A stretch of DNA of 60,726 nucleotides from Gammaproteobacteria bacterium (GTDB lineage Bacteria; Pseudomonadota; Gammaproteobacteria; Pseudomonadales; Azotimanducaceae), in NCBI GenBank assembly GCA_020832085.1, contig JAFIFJ010000037.1, positions 1 through 60,726 on the forward strand, given 5' to 3'. Of the stretch, positions 19,932 through 28,820 are shown in pieces. Position 1 is the first letter of the stretch. Every line of letters starts with the position of its first letter. The position numbers and the translations under genes were made by a program. The notes below the pieces were generated by a model that did not search any database, was not told the origin of the DNA, and worked only from the letters and a program-made list of their open reading frames with translations.

Positions 19932-20297
19932 TCAGCTTCCCAGTACCTGTTTCACGGCGTTCATGAGTTCCGCCTCCTTGACGGGCTTGGTGAGGTACCC
20001 CTTGGCGCCCTGACGCTCGCCCCAGATCCGATCCGCTTCCTGATCCTTGGCGCTGACGATGATCACGGGAATGTGTGAGGTGGCGGCTTCCCGGCTGATC
20101 TGCCGCGTGGCCTGAAATCCGTTGACCTCCGGCATGACCACGTCCATCAGCACCAGATCGGGCTGCTCGGAGCCGGCCAGGGCCACCCCCTCCTTGCCGG
20201 TGGATGCGGCGAGAACCTCGTGGCCGTGGCGACCCAGCATCTGGGCGAGTTGCCTCAGCTCCGTGGGTGAGTCATCGACGATCAGTATTCTGGCCAT
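19932..20297 (-). CDS. pilH: PilH, CheY-like response regulator
   Basis: A single receiver domain of 121 residues: ARILIVDDSPTEL (acidic pocket), LVLMDVVMPEVNG (phospho-acceptor Asp), VIIVSAKDQEADR (Thr/Ser switch) and GYLTKPV (Lys). In Pseudomonas PilH opposes PilG and is tied to PilT-driven retraction and control of cAMP. The start is placed at the ATG giving MARILIVDD rather than an upstream GTG, matching family length. It lies 94 bases after pilG and 27 bases before pilI. Confidence 0.94.
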   Translation of the reverse strand: MARILIVDDSPTELRQLAQMLGRHGHEVLAASTGKEGVALAGSEQPDLVLMDVVMPEVNGFQATRQISREAATSHIPVIIVSAKDQEADRIWGERQGAKGYLTKPVKEAELMNAVKQVLGS

Positions 20298-20391
20298 CTG
20301 GAGATTGGCTCCGTTGGTGATCACGCCGCGAACCCCTGGTTCGCGCTGCCTCGACCAGCGTCCGACTAAGGCCGCCGGCGGTCCTGCAATC

Positions 20392-20781
20392 TCAAGTCGC
20401 CTCGGGAACGAGCTCTCGAATGGCGCCGAGCAATTCCTCGCGACTGAAGGGCTTGGTGAGATACTGGTCGGAACCGACGATGCGCCCCTTGGCCTTGTCG
20501 AACAGGCCGTCCTTCGACGACAGCATCACCACCGGCGTCGACTTGAAGTCCTTGTTGTTCTTGATCAGGGCACAGGTCTGATAGCCGTCGAGCCGCGGCA
20601 TCATGATGTCGACGAAGATGATCGAGGGTTTGGTATCAGCGATCTTCGCCAACGCGTCGAAACCGTCGGTGGCCGTAATGACCTCAAAGCCCTCCTTCTG
20701 CAGCAGCGTCTCCGCCGTTCGCCGAATGGTCTTCGAATCGTCGATCACCATGACCTTCACGCTGCGCGTGTCGTCAGCCAT
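20392..20781 (-). CDS. pilG: PilG, CheY-like response regulator
   Basis: A receiver-domain protein of 129 residues: VKVMVIDDSKTIRRTAETLL, IIFVDIMMPRLDG (phospho-acceptor Asp), VVMLSSKDGLFDKAKG and YLTKPFSREEL. The sequence is close to Pseudomonas PilG, which promotes pilus extension and adenylate cyclase activation. The start at 20781 follows a GGCGGG ribosome site and gives MADDTRSVKVMVIDD. It is the first gene of the pilG-H-I-J-chpA-chpC operon and is divergent from gshB, an arrangement conserved in pseudomonads. Confidence 0.95.
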   Translation of the reverse strand: MADDTRSVKVMVIDDSKTIRRTAETLLQKEGFEVITATDGFDALAKIADTKPSIIFVDIMMPRLDGYQTCALIKNNKDFKSTPVVMLSSKDGLFDKAKGRIVGSDQYLTKPFSREELLGAIRELVPEAT

Positions 20782-20978
20782 CCCAATCCCGCCTTGATTG
20801 ACCACCACAGACCCAACCCGTGGGGCCCCGCTAACGCCGTCGGCCCGCATCGCATGCTGCGATGCCGGCAAACACCCGCGAATCTTGTAGCACAGCGTTG
20901 AGACTCATGCCATAAGTAAGCGCCAGCTTTGAACTTTCGTCCGTCGAGCAGGTCACGTATTCGAGCTTCGATGGCTTG

Positions 20979-20999
20979 CCCCGCCCCTGAGCGGGGTTT
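20979..20999 (+). terminator. GC hairpin plus TTT before gshB
   Basis: CCCCGC (20979-20984) and GCGGGG (20991-20996) form a 6-bp stem with a 6-base loop, followed by TTTAA, 36 bases before the gshB ATG. It looks like a short intrinsic terminator or attenuator in the gshB leader. The stem is short, so function is uncertain. Confidence 0.3.
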
Positions 21000-21034
21000 A
21001 ACCTGCCAAGCGTCCTCCTCACTTGGAAACCGCC

Positions 21035-22000
21035 ATGACAGATCTCGGCATCGTGATGGATCCGGTCACGACGCTGCACCGCAAGAAGGACTCCACCCTG
21101 GCCATGATCACGGCCGCCGAGCGGCGAGGCTGGCGGGTGCGTTACATCCTTCAGGGGGACATTCACCTGGCTGGCAACCGGGTGATGGCCTTCATGCGCG
21201 ACATCAGCATCGACCTCGATGCCGAACCGTTCTGGACCCTTGGCGAGACCCAGCTCGAGCCCCTGTCCGATCTGGACATGGTGCTGATGCGCAAGGATCC
21301 GCCCTTCGATCTGGAGTACGTCTACAGCACCTATCTGCTGGAGCAGGTGGAGGCCGCCGGAACACCGGTGGTGAATCGCCCCCAGAGCCTGCGGGACTGC
21401 AACGAGAAGCTCTTCGCCACCCGCTTCCCGGAATGCGGGCCTCCGCTGGTGGTGACCCGTCGCGCCGACGTCCTGCGCACCTTCTTGGGCGAACACGGTG
21501 ACGTGGTCATGAAGCCCTTAGACGGCATGGGCGGTGCATCCATCTTTCACGTCCGGCCGGGCGACACCAACCTGTCCGTGATCATGGAAACCCTGACCAA
21601 CCACGGTCGGCAGCTGATCATGGCCCAGCGCTACATCCCCGAGATCGCCGATGGCGACAAGCGCATCCTGGTCATCGACGGGGAGCCCGTGCCCTTCGCC
21701 CTTGCCCGCATTCCGGCCAGCGGCGAGACCCGCGGCAATCTGGCCGCCGGCGGCCGCGGCGAAGCCCGACCGCTGACGGACCGGGACCGCTGGATCTGTG
21801 CGCAGGTGGCCCCTGCCCTGCGCCAGCGCGGCCTGCGCTTCGTCGGCCTCGACGTGATCGGTGACTACCTCACCGAAATCAACGTCACCTGCCCCACCTG
21901 TATCCGCGAACTCGACGCTCAGTGCGGGCTCGACATTGCCGGCGATCTGCTCGACCGCCTGGCCAGCGACCTGCCGTCCCAGGTGGCTGCTTCGGCATGA
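21035..22000 (+). CDS. gshB: Glutathione synthetase
   Basis: An ATP-grasp enzyme joining gamma-glutamylcysteine and glycine to make glutathione. The 321-residue protein begins MTDLGIVMDPVTTLHRKKDS and includes DLVLMRKDPPFD-like DMVLMRKDPPFD, the grasp segment DVVMKPLDGMGGASIF, RFLPEI-like QRYIPEIADGDKRIL and YLTEINVTCPTCIREL. The start at ATG 21035 gives the standard N terminus. Its stop overlaps the tonB-like ATG by four bases. It heads a gshB-tonB-yqgE-ruvX operon next to pilG, a conserved neighbourhood. Confidence 0.97.
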   Translation: MTDLGIVMDPVTTLHRKKDSTLAMITAAERRGWRVRYILQGDIHLAGNRVMAFMRDISIDLDAEPFWTLGETQLEPLSDLDMVLMRKDPPFDLEYVYSTYLLEQVEAAGTPVVNRPQSLRDCNEKLFATRFPECGPPLVVTRRADVLRTFLGEHGDVVMKPLDGMGGASIFHVRPGDTNLSVIMETLTNHGRQLIMAQRYIPEIADGDKRILVIDGEPVPFALARIPASGETRGNLAAGGRGEARPLTDRDRWICAQVAPALRQRGLRFVGLDVIGDYLTEINVTCPTCIRELDAQCGLDIAGDLLDRLASDLPSQVAASA

Positions 22001-22908
22001 ACACCCCCTTGGCGGTTGCTGGGGCCACTACGGCGGCCGCCTTCGCGCTCGATCGCCCCGAGGCCGAGGTCGGCGCCGGTGATCGGCTGTCGTTTGCCCT
22101 GTTCCTGGTGGCAGCGCTGCACGTCGCCATCATTCTCGGCATCAGCTTCGTCATGCCGGAACCGCGCGAAGCCTCTCGCAGCCTGGAGGTCACCCTGGCC
22201 CAGTTCCAGAGCCGGGAGGTCCCCATCGATGCGGACTACATGGCCCAGGCCGATCAGGAAGCCAGCGGCGACCTGGACGAGGCACGGGAAATGACCACGG
22301 ACCGCCCGAGCCGGGACGATGATGCCCACCTCGCGGACGCCTTCGAACCGGTACCCCCCGTCACCCGGGAAGACACTGTCGTCCGCAGCATCACCAGCAC
22401 CGCCAGCCCGTTCCGGGTCGAGGACAGTGAAGCTGTGATCACCGAGCCCGAACCCGCCCCGGATCTGCGCGACCTGATGCTGCGCCGCGCCCAAGCGCTG
22501 TCCAGCCTGGACGCGCGGCAAAGCATCGAGGTGCAGCAGGACGCCCGCGGTCCGCGGGTACGCCGCATCACCAGCGCCAGCACCCGCACCGCCGTGGAGG
22601 CCGCCTACGTCAACGCCTGGCGCAACAAGATCGAGACCCTCGGCAATCTCAACTATCCCGCAGAGGCGCGCCGCCGCAGCCTCGAAGGCGACCTCAGGGT
22701 GCTGGTGGAGATCGATGCCAGCGGCGCCTTGCGTGACGTGCGCATCCTCGATTCCAGCGGTTCGGCAGTGCTGGACGAGGCCGCCATGCGCATCGTCCGC
22801 CTCGGTGCCCCCTATCTGCCGTTTCCTGAGGAAATGAGGCGCGAAGCCGACATCCTGCAGATCGTCCGCACCTGGCAGTTCAGGCGTGGCATGGTGGACA
22901 GCGGCTGA
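21997..22908 (+). CDS. TonB-like energy transducer
   Basis: A 303-residue protein with one N-terminal membrane segment (about 31-53, LSFALFLVAALHVAIILGIS), an acidic linker without the usual proline/lysine-rich stretch, and a C-terminal TonB domain (AYVNAWRNKIETLGNLNYP...GDLRVLVEIDASGALRDVRIL). It is probably an inner-membrane protein linked to ExbB/ExbD that energises outer-membrane transport. In pseudomonads the TonB at this locus (TonB3) is connected with twitching motility, which fits the neighbouring Pil genes; the link here is inferred from position. It overlaps gshB and yqgE by ATGA/TGATG junctions. Confidence 0.88.
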   Translation: MNTPLAVAGATTAAAFALDRPEAEVGAGDRLSFALFLVAALHVAIILGISFVMPEPREASRSLEVTLAQFQSREVPIDADYMAQADQEASGDLDEAREMTTDRPSRDDDAHLADAFEPVPPVTREDTVVRSITSTASPFRVEDSEAVITEPEPAPDLRDLMLRRAQALSSLDARQSIEVQQDARGPRVRRITSASTRTAVEAAYVNAWRNKIETLGNLNYPAEARRRSLEGDLRVLVEIDASGALRDVRILDSSGSAVLDEAAMRIVRLGAPYLPFPEEMRREADILQIVRTWQFRRGMVDSG

Positions 22909-23462
22909 TGGACAGTGGCCTGAAGCATCAGTTCCTGCTCGCCATGCCGACCCTGGCCGGCAGCTACTTTGCCGGCACCATCACCTACCTCTGCGAACAC
23001 AATGACGACGGCGCGCTGGGCCTGATGATCAATCGTCCGGTGGCCGACGTGCAGCTCGGGGAACTGTTCGACCAGCTGGAGATCACCGGGACCCGCTTTC
23101 GCGATGCGCCGGTACTGGAAGGGGGACCGGTACAGCGGGACCGGGGTTTCGTCCTGCACAGCGACGACGTGGTGCTGGAAAGCTCCCTGCTGCTGCAGGA
23201 GGGTCTGGTGCTGACCACGGCCCGGGAGATCCTGGCGGCCATCGCCGAAGGCACGGGTCCGGCGCGCTTCCTGGTCTGCGTCGGCTATGCCGGCTGGGGT
23301 GCCGGCCAGCTGGAGACGGAACTGGCAGAGAATGCCTGGCTGACCTGTGCGGGCGATCCTGAGATCATCTTCGATGCGCCCTTTGCAGAGCGCATCGATC
23401 GTGCCGCAGCCAGTCTGGGTATCGACTTCCGCCTCATCAGCGGCGAGGCCGGCCACGCCTGA
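22908..23462 (+). CDS. yqgE: YqgE/AlgH family protein
   Basis: A 184-residue UPF0301 protein: LKHQFLLAMPTLAGSYFAGT, YLCEHNDDGALGLMINRP, APVLEGGPVQRDRGFVLH and the C-terminal GYAGWGAGQLETELAENAWL. The biochemical role is unknown; in Pseudomonas the locus was named algH from a link with alginate regulation. It starts within the TGATG of the tonB-like stop and ends in the TGATG of ruvX, so the three are coupled. Confidence 0.93.
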   Translation: MDSGLKHQFLLAMPTLAGSYFAGTITYLCEHNDDGALGLMINRPVADVQLGELFDQLEITGTRFRDAPVLEGGPVQRDRGFVLHSDDVVLESSLLLQEGLVLTTAREILAAIAEGTGPARFLVCVGYAGWGAGQLETELAENAWLTCAGDPEIIFDAPFAERIDRAAASLGIDFRLISGEAGHA

Positions 23463-23878
23463 TGGCCGATGACCAACCTCTTTCCGTGCTCGGATTCGAC
23501 TATGGTCTGCGCTGGATCGGCGTCGCCACGGGCCAGACCACCACCGGAACCGCCACGCCCCTGACCCGACTCAGCGCCCGCGAAGGGGTACCGGACTGGG
23601 AAGCCGTGGCGAAGCTGCTGGACACCTGGCAACCCGACCTGATCGTGATCGGCCTGCCGCTGAACATGGACGGCAGCGAGAGCGAACTCTGCGTGCGGGC
23701 CGAGCGCTTCGGGCGCCGCCTGACCGGTCGCTTCGGCGCCAAGGTGGAGTTTCAGGACGAGCGCCTGACGACCCGCGAAGCCTACGATCGCATGGGCGGC
23801 CGACCCGGCCGCGAAGCGGACCACGCCATCGCCGCCCAGGTCATCCTCGAAGACTGGCTCGCGGCACGGAAGCTGTAG
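23462..23878 (+). CDS. ruvX: RuvX/YqgF pre-16S rRNA nuclease-type protein
   Basis: A 138-residue RNase H-fold protein: VLGFDYGLRWIGVATGQ (first catalytic Asp), DLIVIGLPLNMDG and FQDERLTTREAYDRM (later acidic residues), AIAAQVILEDWL. Family members process the 5' end of 16S rRNA and were earlier proposed as Holliday junction resolvases. It is the last gene of the gshB operon. In Pseudomonas pyrR-pyrB would follow; here the gene converges on pilU. Confidence 0.94.
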   Translation: MADDQPLSVLGFDYGLRWIGVATGQTTTGTATPLTRLSAREGVPDWEAVAKLLDTWQPDLIVIGLPLNMDGSESELCVRAERFGRRLTGRFGAKVEFQDERLTTREAYDRMGGRPGREADHAIAAQVILEDWLAARKL

Positions 23879-24006
23879 GCGCTCACCAACGTCCTTGGCC
23901 TGTCGCGAAAGAAACTGAGGCCCCTGCGCTGTCCTCAGGAAGTCACGATGGCGGCGCGCGGCCGGGCGAAACGCCAGCTTCAAGCGCTACGAGCTTGTGG
24001 GAAGGC

Positions 24007-24088
24007 TCCCGGAGCGCAGCGCAGGGGGCCGATCGGAACAACTTCGCTCGGCGGCCACGCCATCGTTCCCCTGCGCTGCGCTCCGGGA
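24007..24088. repeat. 21-bp perfect inverted repeat between ruvX and pilU
   Basis: Positions 24007-24027 and 24068-24088 are exact reverse complements (start TCCCGGAGCGCAGCG), separated by 40 bases. It sits between two convergent genes, so it could act as a bidirectional transcription end point or be a leftover palindromic repeat. No T run follows either arm, which argues against a plain intrinsic terminator. The rest of the 261-base gap shows no gene. Confidence 0.6.
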
Positions 24089-24139
24089 AACTGGTTGCGC
24101 GCCATCCCTGGTGCGCCCAGTTTCGCGGCGCACTGCGTC

Positions 24140-25279
24140 TCAGCGCATCATGTTCGGTTCGTCGGTTTCCTCCAGGGACAGGCTGCCGGCGAAGGTGTCC
24201 AGATTGCTCTTGCTGGAGTCGATGCCCATCTTGATCATCAGACGCAGATCGTTGGGCGAATCGGCATGGGCGATCGCCACTTCGTAGTCGATGTCCCCGG
24301 CCGCGTAGAGGTTGTAGAGGGCCTGATCGAAGGTCTGCATGCCGGACTCGGTGCCCTTGGTCATCATCTCCTTGATCAGATGGACGTCGCCCTTGCGGAT
24401 GGTGTCGGCCAGCAGCGGCGTGTTGATCATGATCTCGATGGCAGCCCGACGCCCGGCACCGTCTTTGGTGGGTACCAGCTGCTGGGCAATGATGGCCCGC
24501 ATGTTCAGCGACATGTCCATCCAGACCTGCTCATGCCGGTCGGAGGGGAAGAAGTTGATGATCCGATCCAGCGCCTGGTTGGCGTTGTTGGCGTGCAGCG
24601 TGCACAGCGCCAGGTGACCGGTTTCCGCGAATGCCAGGGCGTAATCCATAGTCTCCCGGGAACGCACCTCCCCGAGCATGATGACGTCCGGTGCCTGCCG
24701 CAGCGTGTTCTTGAGCGCCACATCGAAGGACTCCGTATCCACCCCAACCTCACGTTGAGTGACGATGCAGCCGGCATGCTGATGAATGAATTCGATGGGG
24801 TCCTCGATGGTGATGATGTGGCCCTTCGAGTTCCGGTTGCGATGACCGATCATGGCCGCCAGGGACGTGGATTTACCGGTACCGGTCGCACCCACGAAGA
24901 TGATCAGGCCGCGCTTGGTCATCGACAGGTCCTTCAGCTGCTTCGGCAGATTCAGGTCCTCGAGGGTGGGGATGTGGGTCTCGATGCGCCGGGCCACCAT
25001 GCCCACCATGTTGCGCTGCTGAAATGCACTGACCCGGAATCGCCCCTGGCCGCGGGTGGAAATGGCGAAGTTGCACTCCCTGTGTTGCTTGAACTCCGCC
25101 TTCTGTTCGTCATTCATGACGCCGAGCACGATCTCCTTGGACTGATCAGGCGACAGCGGACTCTTGGTCACCGGCGTCATGCGGCCGTTGAGTTTCACTG
25201 AAGGCGCGATACCGGCCGTGATGAAGAGGTCCGAAGCCCCCTTCTCGACCATGAACTGCAGCAGCTTCTCGATATCCAT
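24140..25279 (-). CDS. pilU: PilU, type IV pilus retraction ATPase accessory
   Basis: A PilT/PilU family hexameric ATPase of 379 residues. Walker A GATGTGKSTSLAAM, Asp box ITIEDPIEFIHQ, Walker B VIMLGEVRSRETMDYAL and the His box HLALCTLHANNANQALDRI are all visible. It is longer than PilT, with an acidic C-terminal tail (SLSLEETDEPNMMR) as in PilU. It supports PilT-dependent retraction under load. It lies 56 bases downstream of pilT, probably in one operon. Confidence 0.95.
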   Translation of the reverse strand: MDIEKLLQFMVEKGASDLFITAGIAPSVKLNGRMTPVTKSPLSPDQSKEIVLGVMNDEQKAEFKQHRECNFAISTRGQGRFRVSAFQQRNMVGMVARRIETHIPTLEDLNLPKQLKDLSMTKRGLIIFVGATGTGKSTSLAAMIGHRNRNSKGHIITIEDPIEFIHQHAGCIVTQREVGVDTESFDVALKNTLRQAPDVIMLGEVRSRETMDYALAFAETGHLALCTLHANNANQALDRIINFFPSDRHEQVWMDMSLNMRAIIAQQLVPTKDGAGRRAAIEIMINTPLLADTIRKGDVHLIKEMMTKGTESGMQTFDQALYNLYAAGDIDYEVAIAHADSPNDLRLMIKMGIDSSKSNLDTFAGSLSLEETDEPNMMR

Positions 25280-25335
25280 CTGTGACCTCTACTGTTCCTG
25301 CAGGGTTCGGCGATTCGGGCCGCGGCAGCCCGCGC

Positions 25336-26370
25336 TCAGAAGTTGTCCGGCATCTTCGCCTTCTCTTTCGCCTGCTCGCGGGTGATGACGCGCTTTTCCA
25401 CCAGCGCCTTCAGGCACTGGTCGAGAGTCTGGGAGCCCAGCGATCCGCCGGTCTGGATGGCGGAGTACATCTGCGCCACCTTGTCCTCACGGATCAGGTT
25501 CCGGATCGCCGAGGTACAGATCATGATCTCGTGGGCCGCTACCCGGCCACCGCCCTGCTTCTTCAGCAGGGTCTGGGAGATCACCGCCTGCAGCGACTCC
25601 GAAAGCATGGATCGGACCATGGATTTCTCCTGGGCCGGAAACACGTCGATGATGCGGTCGATGGTCTTGGCCGCTGACTGGGTGTGCAGGGTGCCGAACA
25701 CCATGTGGCCGGTTTCCGCCGCTTCCAGGGCAAGGCGGATGGTTTCGAGGTCCCGCAGCTCGCCCACCAGAATGATATCCGGGTCTTCCCGCAGCGCCGA
25801 TCGCAGCGCCTCGTTGAAGCCGTGAGTGTCGCGATGCACCTCACGCTGGTTGACCAGACACTTCTTCGATTCGTGGACGAACTCGATGGGATCCTCGATG
25901 GTGAGTATGTGTTCGTACTTGGTGTTGTTGATGAAGTCGATCATGGCCGCCAGCGTGGTCGACTTGCCGGAGCCGGTCGGCCCCGTCACCAGGCACAGCC
26001 CCCGGGCAGAGCTGGAGATTTTCTTGAACACGTCTCCCATCCCCAGGTCATCCATGGTCAGAACCTTGGAGGGAATGGTCCGGAACACGGCCCCGGCGCC
26101 ACGATTCTGATTGAAGGCATTGACCCGGAAGCGGGCCACGCCTGGCACCTCGAAGGAAAAGTCGGTTTCGAGGAATTCCTCGTAATCCTTGCGCTGCTTG
26201 TCGTTCATGATGTCGTAGATCAGGCCATGGACCTGCCTGTGCTCCATGGGCGGCAGGTTGATGCGTCGGACATCACCATCGACCCGGATCATGGGTGGCA
26301 GTCCGGCGGACAAATGCAGGTCAGATGCGCCCTGCTTGGCGCTGAAGGCCAGAAGTTCCGTGATATCCAT
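25336..26370 (-). CDS. pilT: PilT, type IV pilus retraction ATPase
   Basis: A 344-residue hexameric motor at the inner-membrane base of the pilus that depolymerises pilin and drives twitching. Motifs: MDITELLAFSAKQGASDLHL, Walker A GPTGSGKSTTLAAMIDFIN, Asp box TIEDPIEFVHESKKC, Walker B IILVGELRDLETIRLAL, His box GHMVFGTLHTQSAAKTIDRI, and the PilT C-terminal AIRNLIRE motif needed for retraction in studied homologues. It is divergent from yggS, as in many gammaproteobacteria, and pilU follows. Confidence 0.97.
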   Translation of the reverse strand: MDITELLAFSAKQGASDLHLSAGLPPMIRVDGDVRRINLPPMEHRQVHGLIYDIMNDKQRKDYEEFLETDFSFEVPGVARFRVNAFNQNRGAGAVFRTIPSKVLTMDDLGMGDVFKKISSSARGLCLVTGPTGSGKSTTLAAMIDFINNTKYEHILTIEDPIEFVHESKKCLVNQREVHRDTHGFNEALRSALREDPDIILVGELRDLETIRLALEAAETGHMVFGTLHTQSAAKTIDRIIDVFPAQEKSMVRSMLSESLQAVISQTLLKKQGGGRVAAHEIMICTSAIRNLIREDKVAQMYSAIQTGGSLGSQTLDQCLKALVEKRVITREQAKEKAKMPDNF

Positions 26371-26507
26371 GTACAGACCCCGTCAGCATGCGTATGGCGC
26401 AGGTCCCAACCGGCGCCGGAACATCATAGAACCCGCTCCTGCGATGCACCACACCCACGCAAGTCGCTACACTGGCCCCCCTCGACGCCGAAGCATTGAC
26501 CCCTTGC

Positions 26508-27245
26508 ATGCCTGAAGACCTGCCAGCACGACTTCAACGCGTACGTGCCCGCATCGATGATGCTGCGCGCCGTGCCGGCCGCGATGGCCACGGCATCTGC
26601 CTGATTGCCGTGGCCAAGACACGCAGCGTCGACGAGGTTCGCGCCATGGCGGCAGCGGGGGTCCGGGACATCGGTGAGAACTATCTGCAGGAAGCGCTGG
26701 CAAAGCAGGAAGCGCTGGCTGATCTCACACTCACCTGGCACTTCATCGGCGCGCTGCAGAGCAACAAGACCCGGGCGGTGGCCGAGCACTTCGACTGGGT
26801 GCACTCCGTGGACCGTCTGCGCATCCTGCGCCGGCTGGCCGAGCAGCGACCGGCGGGTCATCCGCCTTTGAACGTGTGCCTGCAGGTGAATCTGGACGAC
26901 GAGGCGAGCAAGGCGGGGCTGGCGCCGGAGGACGTGGCCGAAGTGGTGGAAGCCGCCCGGGCATGGCCCAATGTCGCCCTGCGCGGCCTCATGGCGCTGC
27001 CGGCACCGCGCAGTGATGCTGCGGGCCAGCACGAGCCCTTCCGCCGCCTCGCTGACCTGGCCAAGGACATCGAGGGGCGCTGCGGCGTGACCCTGGACGT
27101 ACTGTCCATGGGCATGAGCGACGATCTCGAAGCGGCCATTGCCGAAGGGGCCACCCACGTCCGCATCGGCACCGCCCTGTTCGGGCCGCGCCCCACCCCA
27201 TCATCCCAGGAAGTCACTGACGAGGACCCCATTCATGACATCTGA
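26508..27245 (+). CDS. yggS: YggS-type PLP homeostasis protein
   Basis: A 245-residue alanine-racemase-like barrel protein that binds pyridoxal phosphate through the Lys in LIAVAKTRS. Further motifs: DIGENYLQEALAK, WHFIGALQSNKTR, VHSVDR, LQVNLDDEASKAGL, GLMALPAP, LSMGMSDDLEAAIAEGATHVRIGTALFG. It maintains vitamin B6 balance rather than catalysing a known reaction. ATG 26508 matches the usual N terminus. proC begins inside its last codons (11-base overlap). Confidence 0.94.
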   Translation: MPEDLPARLQRVRARIDDAARRAGRDGHGICLIAVAKTRSVDEVRAMAAAGVRDIGENYLQEALAKQEALADLTLTWHFIGALQSNKTRAVAEHFDWVHSVDRLRILRRLAEQRPAGHPPLNVCLQVNLDDEASKAGLAPEDVAEVVEAARAWPNVALRGLMALPAPRSDAAGQHEPFRRLADLAKDIEGRCGVTLDVLSMGMSDDLEAAIAEGATHVRIGTALFGPRPTPSSQEVTDEDPIHDI

Positions 27246-28080
27246 GCAGGCGCTCACGATCGGCTTCATCGGCGGCGGCAACATGGCGCGCTCACTGGTG
27301 GGCGGGCTGATCCAGGCCGGACAGGACGCCGCGACCATCCACGTCAGCGATCCGAGCAGCGCCGCCCGGGAAGCCATCGGCAGGCTCGGTAACGTAAAGC
27401 TCGGCGAGGACAACGACGCCGTAGTGGATGCGGCGGACGTGCTGGTACTGGCCGTCAAACCCCAGGCCATGGGCAGCGTGCTCGCTCCGCTGGCTGACCG
27501 GCTGGCGCAGCGGCGGCCGCTGCTGCTGTCCATTGCCGCCGGCCTCACCACGTCGGCCCTGCAAACCTGGGCCGGCCCCCTGCCTCTGGTACGCTGCATG
27601 CCCAACACGCCCGCACTGGTGGGCGCAGGCATGTCCGTGCTCTACGCCACCGCAGCGGTGGACGCGGCGGGCCGGGAAGCTGCTGCCACGGTCATGCGCA
27701 GCGCCGGCGAGGTGCGCTGGGTGGAGCAGGAAGCAGAACTCGATGCCGTCACCGCAGTTTCCGGCAGCGGCCCGGCCTACTTCTTTCATATGATGGAAGC
27801 CATGATCGCTGCCGGTGTGGAACAGGGTCTGGATGCCGAGACCAGTCAGGCGCTGGTGCTGCAGACCGCCCTCGGTGCGGCGCGCATGGCCAGGGAAAGC
27901 GGCACCGACCCCGGCGAGCTTCGCCGCCAGGTGACCTCACCCGGCGGCACCACCGCAGCCGCCCTCGGAGTCTTTGCCGATGGCGACCTGATGGGACTGG
28001 TCAGCCGGGCCGTGGCCGCTGCCGCCGCACGGTCCGTGACTCTGGCCGAGGAACTCGACCCCTCGGCCCTGCGCTCTTGA
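27235..28080 (+). CDS. proC: Pyrroline-5-carboxylate reductase
   Basis: The last step of proline synthesis, reducing P5C with NAD(P)H. The 281-residue protein shows the Rossmann motif IGFIGGGNMARSLVGGL, VLAVKPQAM, LVRCMPNTPALVGAGM, and the substrate region AVSGSGPAYFFHMMEAM with RRQVTSPGGTTAAAL. It overlaps yggS and is followed 64 bases later by yggT, forming the common yggS-proC-yggT unit. Confidence 0.96.
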   Translation: MTSEQALTIGFIGGGNMARSLVGGLIQAGQDAATIHVSDPSSAAREAIGRLGNVKLGEDNDAVVDAADVLVLAVKPQAMGSVLAPLADRLAQRRPLLLSIAAGLTTSALQTWAGPLPLVRCMPNTPALVGAGMSVLYATAAVDAAGREAAATVMRSAGEVRWVEQEAELDAVTAVSGSGPAYFFHMMEAMIAAGVEQGLDAETSQALVLQTALGAARMARESGTDPGELRRQVTSPGGTTAAALGVFADGDLMGLVSRAVAAAAARSVTLAEELDPSALRS

Positions 28081-28144
28081 GGCGCAAACGCTCGACCTTC
28101 ATCGCAACGCTCGTACAACCACGGATAGCAGAGCAGGAGTCAGC

Positions 28145-28717
28145 ATGAACCAGGCCATAAGCGGAGCCGGCTACTTCATCATTCAGTCCATCCTGACCCT
28201 GTTCTGCCTGGCGGCGATGCTGCGCTTCATCGTTCAGGCGGTGCGGGCCGATTTCTACAATCCCATCTGTCAGGCCATCGTCAAGGTGACCGACCCGGTG
28301 CTGAAGCCGATCCGCATGGCCATTCCCACCATGGGCGGTCTCGATCTGGCCTCCCTGCTGGTGGCGCTGCTGCTGCAGTTCGCCCTGCTGATGCTGCTCT
28401 ACAGCGGTATTCCCGCCATCACGGCGCTGCTGGTAGCGCCCTTCCGGCTGCTGATGCTGGTGCTCGACATCTACTTCTGGTCCCTGCTGATCGTGGTGAT
28501 CTTGAGCTGGGTGTCGCCGGGCAACCGCCATCCCGGCGCCCTGCTTCTCTACCAGATCACCGAACCGGTACTGGCGCCGGTGCGACGCCTGGTTCCCCCG
28601 GTGGGCGGCCTCGACTTCTCCATTCTCGTGGTCTTTCTACTGCTCATGGTCGTCCGCGAGTTCCTGGTTCCCGGCATCGCTGCCGAGTTCGGCATTCCGC
28701 GGCCCCTGCTGCGCTGA
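28145..28717 (+). CDS. yggT: YggT family membrane protein
   Basis: A 190-residue inner-membrane protein made of two similar halves, each with a pair of hydrophobic segments and the YggT signature: [20 protein letters not shown] in the first and [18 protein letters not shown] in the second. Family roles are poorly defined and include osmotic tolerance and cell-shape links. The GAGCAGGAG before the ATG fits a ribosome site. It follows proC. Confidence 0.9.
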   Translation: MNQAISGAGYFIIQSILTLFCLAAMLRFIVQAVRADFYNPICQAIVKVTDPVLKPIRMAIPTMGGLDLASLLVALLLQFALLMLLYSGIPAITALLVAPFRLLMLVLDIYFWSLLIVVILSWVSPGNRHPGALLLYQITEPVLAPVRRLVPPVGGLDFSILVVFLLLMVVREFLVPGIAAEFGIPRPLLR

Positions 28718-28761
28718 AGGCTGCACTCGGCTTGGGGCTCAACGCCGCTGTGGCTGCCGTG

Positions 28762-28789
28762 TTGCGCGCTGCCGGAACGCGCCTATAGA
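28762..28789 (+). promoter_or_regulatory. Candidate sigma70 promoter for metX
   Basis: TTGCGC (28762-28767), a 16-base spacer and TATAGA (28784-28789) lie 32 bases before the metX ATG. The -10 box has 5 of 6 consensus bases and the -35 begins TTG. No MetJ-type or riboswitch structure was recognised here. Confidence 0.5.
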
Positions 28790-28820
28790 CTCCGCGCTCT
28801 TCCATCGCACGGGCCCGCCC

